Below, one piece after another: positions 59,781 to 64,000 of a stretch of DNA of 64,000 bases. The stretch covers positions 186,001-250,000 of the forward strand of contig NZ_FPCH01000004.1 in assembly GCF_900116175.1 (NCBI RefSeq). The letters are read 5' to 3'. The notes beneath the pieces were generated by a model. That model did no database searches. It had not been told where the DNA came from and saw only the letters and a list, made by a program, of their open reading frames with translations. This stretch comes from Hyphomicrobium facile. Its GTDB lineage: Bacteria; Pseudomonadota; Alphaproteobacteria; Rhizobiales; Hyphomicrobiaceae. Each line of letters begins with the position of its first letter. The stretch's first letter is position 1. A program made the position numbers and the translations under genes.

Positions 59781-60394
59781 CAGTCGGCTCCTTCGCCGGC
59801 CAGGATTGCGGCCATCGCCTCATCGGCCGCCGGCCCGAAAATGGACCACGAAACCCCGGCCCGCGCAACGATCTCGGGAAAAAACCCATCGACCACGCCT
59901 TGCTGCGCGAGTTCCTCAGCAGAAAGACCATCCGCAACATCGACGGACTTCAGAAGGATGAGCCGCGCGTCCAGAAGTTCGGCGAGCCGCACCGCGAGAC
60001 TATCCGACGTGACCGACCAGTCGGCGGAGACCGACTCGTCGTCGCCGATCATGCGAAGCGGCGCCCAGACGGGAATGTGTCCATCCATGATGCTGTCGGA
60101 AATTTCGTCGAGCGAGCGAGCGACTTTCACACCGGAGCACTGCGAAGCGATCCATTCCGCCATCTGCTCCATGGCAAGCATGGCAAGCCGATGAGCCACC
60201 GCGTCGTTGAAGTTTATCTCACGCTGCAAACTCCGCACGGCATCCGCGAACGGGCCGCCGCCGGGCACGATGACGATCGGTATCTGCGCCGCGCTGAGCA
60301 TCGCCAGCATCTCGCCGAGACGTCCGGTCCCTGCAAGGCTCCCGCCGACTTTGATGACAAGCGGGCGAATGCCGTTTTTGCGGCTCTCAGCCAC
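59780..60394 (-). CDS. Amino acid kinase family protein (MfnE-like)
   Basis: A 204-residue kinase-fold protein with the phosphate loop LVIKVGGSLAGTG, the IVIVPGGGPFADAVR motif and VTSDSLAVRLAELL near the ATP site, typical of the aspartokinase/glutamate kinase superfamily. Its homologue in methanogens, MfnE, phosphorylates aminomethylfuran phosphate in methanofuran synthesis, and methylotrophs have a similar gene (orf19). Next to mfnB this is the likely role. It overlaps folB by eight bases. Confidence 0.85.
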   Translation of the reverse strand: MAESRKNGIRPLVIKVGGSLAGTGRLGEMLAMLSAAQIPIVIVPGGGPFADAVRSLQREINFNDAVAHRLAMLAMEQMAEWIASQCSGVKVARSLDEISDSIMDGHIPVWAPLRMIGDDESVSADWSVTSDSLAVRLAELLDARLILLKSVDVADGLSAEELAQQGVVDGFFPEIVARAGVSWSIFGPAADEAMAAILAGEGAD

Positions 60395-60842
60395 GTCCGA
60401 ACTCGCGTGCGGCGGCTCTCGTCGCTGGCCGAATGATCTCGACGCCTCTCAACGGCCCGCGTTCGAGCTTTTCGAGAACGACGCGAACCGCAACGACACG
60501 TCTGTCCGCGAGCACCTGCGCTGCGATGCGCTCGGCAAACGTCTCGACGAGATTGATGTGGCCGCCGCGCGCGAGGGCGACGATCATGTCGATGATGTCG
60601 GCATAGGACGGAACTTCCGCCATCTGGTCTTCGACGCTGAAGACGTCCTTGTCCAAACGCGCTTCGACCGTGAAGCGAACCTTCTGCGTCACACCCTGTT
60701 CTTCCGCGTAGACGCCGACGTTGCAATCGACGACGTAGTCGCGAACGAAAATGGAATCGCCGAGTTCACGCACGTCTGCGGCTGCCTTCTTCAATGCCAC
60801 TGAACCAGTGTCGTCGGCCTTTACAGGCTTCTTATCTTTCAT
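60387..60842 (-). CDS. folB: Dihydroneopterin aldolase family protein
   Basis: A 151-residue FolB-like protein with IFVRDYVVDCNVGVYAEEQG, VRFTVEARLDKD and the YADIIDMIVALA stretch followed by HINLVETFAERIAAQVL, the family core. FolB splits dihydroneopterin to hydroxymethyldihydropterin, which serves folate and methanopterin synthesis. An extra charged N-terminus of about 30 residues is present. The start overlaps mfnB by ATGA and the stop overlaps the kinase gene, so it belongs to this cofactor operon and probably serves H4MPT. Confidence 0.88.
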   Translation of the reverse strand: MKDKKPVKADDTGSVALKKAAADVRELGDSIFVRDYVVDCNVGVYAEEQGVTQKVRFTVEARLDKDVFSVEDQMAEVPSYADIIDMIVALARGGHINLVETFAERIAAQVLADRRVVAVRVVLEKLERGPLRGVEIIRPATRAAAREFGRG

Positions 60843-61576
60843 GCCGCTGACGTCTCCGATGATACCTTTGCGAGCCGAGCCTGATCGATTGCGCGCCGCA
60901 CCTGAACGACCCGATCAGCTTCGACGGCGCCTTTGCGCCCTGAGGGACACAGCGCGCCGCGGAACCCCAGCATATCGGGTTCGAGGCTGGTAAGCCCCGC
61001 GATATCGCTTTCCCTGAGAGATCCCGCGAGTCCGGCGAACAAATCGTTAGCGCGCGCAACGCGGAGGAATTGGCTCAACTGGCGAACGGAAAGAACCGAT
61101 GTCAAACTGCCGGCAGCCTTGTCGGCGGTATCGAGCATCACGCCCGAGAACCCGGCACGCCGAAGCACCGGCAGAACGTCGAAATCCGGAGCGCGATCCG
61201 CCATCAGCACGGCAACGAGCTGCGCCAGGGGAGAACACGCGGCGCCAGCCGCCGAGATCGCCTCGCGAGGGTCCTCGTCTCCGAAGAAGCCGATCTTCAC
61301 GACGTCGACGCCGGTCTTGGCCATCGCGATCGCCGCCGCGCTCATAACCTCGGGATCGGACGGAAGGTCGCCGACCGTTGCGCTGACCGGAAGTCGCCCG
61401 CCGATGCGACTGACGATATCCCGAACGGTCGAATGAGGCAGCGCGCCGAGCGCGCCCGATACCGGGTCCTTGCAGTCAATGATGTCCGCGCCGCCCTCCA
61501 GCGCGATTTCCGCCTCGTCCGCGTTCGTCACACTGGCGAGAAAGGCGGGTCTGCCTCGTCTCAAACCTTCGATCAT
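60839..61576 (-). CDS. mfnB: (5-formylfuran-3-yl)methyl phosphate synthase
   Basis: A 245-residue TIM-barrel enzyme (formerly DUF556) that makes the furan ring of methanofuran/methylofuran from two glyceraldehyde 3-phosphate molecules. Conserved parts are FLASVTNADEAEIALEGGAD with IIDCKDPVSGALGALP after it, SATVGDLPSD, DVVKIGFFG and LMADRAPDFDVLP. First gene of the minus-strand operon that continues with folB, kinase, DUF447 and methyltransferase. Start at ATG 61576. Confidence 0.92.
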   Translation of the reverse strand: MIEGLRRGRPAFLASVTNADEAEIALEGGADIIDCKDPVSGALGALPHSTVRDIVSRIGGRLPVSATVGDLPSDPEVMSAAAIAMAKTGVDVVKIGFFGDEDPREAISAAGAACSPLAQLVAVLMADRAPDFDVLPVLRRAGFSGVMLDTADKAAGSLTSVLSVRQLSQFLRVARANDLFAGLAGSLRESDIAGLTSLEPDMLGFRGALCPSGRKGAVEADRVVQVRRAIDQARLAKVSSETSAA

Positions 61577-61611
61577 TCCGTCATTCCGAGATTGGTCCGC
61601 CGTCGGCGATT

Positions 61612-62370
61612 CTAGGCGGCGAAGATGCGGTTCTGCTCCGCAAGCACGGCAGCACGGTCATGGCGCTGCGCCTCGGTCAGGTCAATGGTCACATCCTGAA
61701 CGACACTCGCCTTTCCGGGCGCCAAGCGCAAGATGCGCGTTCCGAGCTGAATTGCCTCGGTCCGATCGTGGGTAACGAAGATCACGGTCGTCGGATGGCT
61801 GTGCCAAAGTTCCAGCAACAGGTCCCGCAGGCTCTGCGCGGTCTGCTCGTCGAGCGATACAAACGGCTCGTCCATCAGCAGGATTTCCGGCTCCAGGATG
61901 AACCCGCGAGCCAGCGCCGCACGGCGCTGCATGCCGAGCGACAGGCGCTCCGGATAGGCGTTCATGGCCTGTCCGAGCCCCACGCGCTCGAGCATGGCTG
62001 CGATCCGCGATTGCCTCGGATCGCCGTCAGGCAGAGCCAGTGAGATGTTTTCGTAAACTGTGCGCCACGGCAAGAGCCGGGGCGTCTGAAAGATGAACGC
62101 CAGACGGTCCCTTGCAGGCCCGAGATCGACGCTGCCGTCGTAGTCCCGGTCGAGCCCCGCCATGATGTTGAGCAACGTCGACTTTCCGCATCCGGACGGT
62201 CCGGTGATGACCAGGAAGGACCGGGGCGCGACCTCGAATGAAATGTCTTTCAACACCAGCTGCGCGGCGCGATCGCCGACAGGCGGAAAGACCTTGCGGT
62301 GGACTGAAACGCTGATCGGCGCCCCGCCCGCGACGTCGATTTTGCCGTTTGCCACGTTCAACGACGCCAT
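61612..62370 (-). CDS. ABC transporter ATPase, nitrate/sulfonate/taurine type
   Basis: A 252-residue ATPase with Walker A GPSGCGKST, Q-loop FIFQTPRLLPWRTV, the signature LSLGMQRRAALARGF, Walker B ILLMDEPF and the H-loop VTHDRTEA. The LLPWRTV segment is typical of SsuB/TauB/NrtD ATPases. The signature has Met at LSLGMQ where most have GQ/GE, a mild variation. ATG 62370 overlaps the end of the permease gene by 13 bases. Substrate unknown. Confidence 0.9.
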   Translation of the reverse strand: MASLNVANGKIDVAGGAPISVSVHRKVFPPVGDRAAQLVLKDISFEVAPRSFLVITGPSGCGKSTLLNIMAGLDRDYDGSVDLGPARDRLAFIFQTPRLLPWRTVYENISLALPDGDPRQSRIAAMLERVGLGQAMNAYPERLSLGMQRRAALARGFILEPEILLMDEPFVSLDEQTAQSLRDLLLELWHSHPTTVIFVTHDRTEAIQLGTRILRLAPGKASVVQDVTIDLTEAQRHDRAAVLAEQNRIFAA

Positions 62371-63200
62371 GCGCTCACCCGTGCCTGCAACGGTTGCAAC
62401 AGCAGAAATTCGATAGCCTGCACGATCAGGATGAACGCCAGCGCATAAGCCAGGATCGTGCTGACATCGAATTCCTGGAAAGCGATGCTCAAGCGATAAC
62501 CGACTCCGCTCGACCGTCCGAACGCTTCGACGACAAGCACGATCTTCCAGACGAGCGAAAGACCGGAACGCGCCGACGCCGCGAAGAACGGCGCGAGTTG
62601 CGGCAGCGTCACGTGGCGCAGCGTCTTCCACCAACCGAATTTGTAGATCTTCGCCATCTCGTCGAGATCTTTGGAAAGGCTGCGCGCACCTTCCCGCATA
62701 TTCACGGCGACGTTCGGAATTTTATTGAGCGCCACGGCGGTGATCGCAGCGATGTCGGTCAGACCGAACCAGATATAGCAAAGCGTGATCGTTACGAGCG
62801 CCGGCAGATTGAGGAAAAGGATCAGCCACGCATCGAAGAACTTGTCCGCCGTCTTGAAGCGGCCCAGCGCCAGCCCGATCGCGGTTCCAATGAACATCGA
62901 AACGACGAAGGCCACGGCGACGCGGGCAAGCGTGGCCGACGTATTGATCCAGAGATCGCCGCTCGCGCTCTCGCGCCAGAGCACGTCGAAAACCGTGATC
63001 GGCGTCGGCAGGTATTTATTTTGAACGTAGACGGCGATGAGCTGCCAAAGCACGGCCAGCGCCAAGAGCGAGCCCGCCATCCAAGCGAGCCGCTCCAGCG
63101 CAGCCGTAAAGCCCAAAGGCGCGGCGATCGGCTTAGGTGTGGAAAAGATTCTGGTCGAAATGGGTGCCATCGCCAACGAGTTCCGTATCGCCGAGTTCAA
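62358..63200 (-). CDS. ABC transporter permease, nitrate/sulfonate/taurine type
   Basis: A 280-residue permease (or 270 from an internal ATG at 63170) with six hydrophobic helices and the cytoplasmic coupling helix region MREGARSLSKDLDEMAKIYK followed by FGWWKTLRHVTLPQLAPFF, as in SsuC/TauC. It overlaps the binding protein gene upstream and the ATPase gene downstream. N-terminal location of the gene next to mfnB is suggestive but gives no proof of a C1 substrate. Confidence 0.9.
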   Translation of the reverse strand: MNSAIRNSLAMAPISTRIFSTPKPIAAPLGFTAALERLAWMAGSLLALAVLWQLIAVYVQNKYLPTPITVFDVLWRESASGDLWINTSATLARVAVAFVVSMFIGTAIGLALGRFKTADKFFDAWLILFLNLPALVTITLCYIWFGLTDIAAITAVALNKIPNVAVNMREGARSLSKDLDEMAKIYKFGWWKTLRHVTLPQLAPFFAASARSGLSLVWKIVLVVEAFGRSSGVGYRLSIAFQEFDVSTILAYALAFILIVQAIEFLLLQPLQARVSAWRR

Positions 63201-64000
63201 TGAGAAGGTCCGTCAGCTTCTTTGCTGCCGCCGTTTCCGCCACTCCCCACGATCCCGTGATGCCCGACCTATAGTAATCCCGGATCGCGAAGAGTTCCGC
63301 GTCCGACGCGGGCTTGATCAATGGTCGAAGCCGCTGCCAGGCATCATCGGACGAAGCCAGCACATGGTTGGCATCCACTACGGCGGCAAGCAGCTTATCG
63401 ACAGGAACGCCGTTATCGTGGACCTGTTTCTCCGACCAGATGAAACCGACGAGCGGCGGCGTCGGCGCGACGTCCAGACCTTTGACGACGTCAGCCATCG
63501 TCAGCAGCTGCTGCGCACCTTCTGCCTGGAGCCGCGCTGCGTAGGTCCAGAAGTTCAATACCGCATCGATGCGGCCGTTCCTGAACTCTTCCGTCACCAG
63601 CGGAGCCGCCCCGAAGACGGGCTCGGCAATACTGGCAATGTCTTTGCCGAGCGTCTTGCGCGAGTAAGCCCGCAGCAAGATCCAGCTCTTGTCGATGCCC
63701 GTGCCGGCGACGCCTATCTTTTTTCCCTCGAGATCGGCGAGCGATTTGATCGGGCCGTCCTTGCGGACCATGACGCTGCCGAGAGCCGACGAATAAGGTG
63801 CGAACTTGAGATCGCCCCCCTTCGCCCGTTGCCTGAGCGCCCACGTCCAATCGCTGACGATGACGTCCGCGGCGTGCGAGAGGAGCGCCACCGGCGCCGC
63901 CTGATTGTTCGAAACCTCGACGACCTGCAAATTGAGATCGTGCTTCTTGTCGATCCCTTCCCACCGGATCGTATCGATCAGCCAGCTCACAGAGCCGAAC
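63133..64000 (-). CDS. ABC transporter substrate-binding protein, NMT1/SsuA-like, partial
   Basis: The C-terminal 288 residues of a periplasmic binding protein; the frame stays open to the window edge, so the N-terminus and signal peptide lie outside. Recognisable parts are DLNLQVVEVSNNQAAPVALL, DVIVSDWTWALRQRAKGGDL, SLADLEGKKIGVAGTGIDKS and EEFRNGRIDAVLNFWTYAAR, which fit the NMT1/THI5/SsuA family that binds sulfonates, nitrate, thiamine precursors and similar small molecules. It is the first gene of the three-gene transporter. The ligand is unknown. Confidence 0.88.
   Translation of the reverse strand, partial: FGSVSWLIDTIRWEGIDKKHDLNLQVVEVSNNQAAPVALLSHAADVIVSDWTWALRQRAKGGDLKFAPYSSALGSVMVRKDGPIKSLADLEGKKIGVAGTGIDKSWILLRAYSRKTLGKDIASIAEPVFGAAPLVTEEFRNGRIDAVLNFWTYAARLQAEGAQQLLTMADVVKGLDVAPTPPLVGFIWSEKQVHDNGVPVDKLLAAVVDANHVLASSDDAWQRLRPLIKPASDAELFAIRDYYRSGITGSWGVAETAAAKKLTDLLIELGDTELVGDGTHFDQNLFHT

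Overview
The window looks like a chromosomal piece of a methylotrophic, GC-rich alphaproteobacterium, most probably Hyphomicrobium or a close relative. It carries a pqqABCDE operon, a class I cytochrome c directly behind it, and a long block for tetrahydromethanopterin (H4MPT)- and methylofuran-linked formaldehyde oxidation (fae, mtdB, mch and many cofactor genes). The assignment rests on recognised protein families and gene order; no 16S gene is present.

Layout. 1-7.7 kb: mixed housekeeping and accessory genes (end of a glutamine-synthetase-family gene, a creatininase-family hydrolase, tRNA-Gly, an OFA-type MFS transporter, an NDUFS4-like complex I subunit, a small secreted repeat protein, an FkbM methyltransferase, a YceI protein). 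7.7-18.5 kb: the most unusual part, an electron-transfer locus with a predicted outer-membrane beta-barrel, a pentaheme cytochrome c, a 2Fe-2S/flavin reductase, a tetraheme cytochrome c, an integral membrane protein with the four-histidine pattern of a diheme cytochrome b, a decaheme cytochrome c and a TPR protein resembling cytochrome c assembly factors. 18.9-23.3 kb: orphan ParA, a 45-residue membrane microprotein not listed among longer ORFs, a PAP2 phosphatase, and a secreted alpha/beta hydrolase.

23.6-29.0 kb: two small gene cassettes separated and bounded by three broken copies of the 3' half of a tRNA-Lys(CUU) gene, the signature of attachment sites. One holds a secreted esterase and a LysR regulator, the other a divergent pair resembling RclR and RclC of the reactive-chlorine response. 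29.2-35 kb: tRNA-Pro, DUF192, a double cold-shock protein, glyoxalase I, an FAD oxidoreductase, then an AT-richer glycan-type insert (TupA-like ATP-grasp, sulfotransferase) followed by a decayed copy of the oxidoreductase 3' end.

35-43 kb: assimilatory sulfate reduction, cysHDN on the plus strand, a TauE/SafE permease between two palindromic intergenic repeats, and cysJI on the minus strand. 43.8-47.8 kb: pqqABCDE plus cytochrome c, ended by a strong terminator. 47.9-61.6 kb: pterin and C1 block. folK and a pterin carbinolamine dehydratase-like gene lie on the minus strand; RFAP synthase, mtdB, an ATP-grasp gene, mch, a second ATP-grasp gene, a CitG-like gene and fae on the plus strand; then a HisA-like gene, a hydantoinase-like ATPase, and a tightly overlapping minus-strand operon mfnB-folB-kinase-DUF447-methyltransferase. 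61.6-64 kb: an SsuABC/NMT1-type ABC importer whose binding protein runs off the window.

How it fits together: PQQ serves periplasmic methanol dehydrogenase (not in the window), which yields formaldehyde; Fae condenses it with H4MPT, MtdB and Mch oxidise the adduct, and the surrounding genes make the pterin and furan cofactors. The formyltransferase/hydrolase (Fhc) genes are not in this window.
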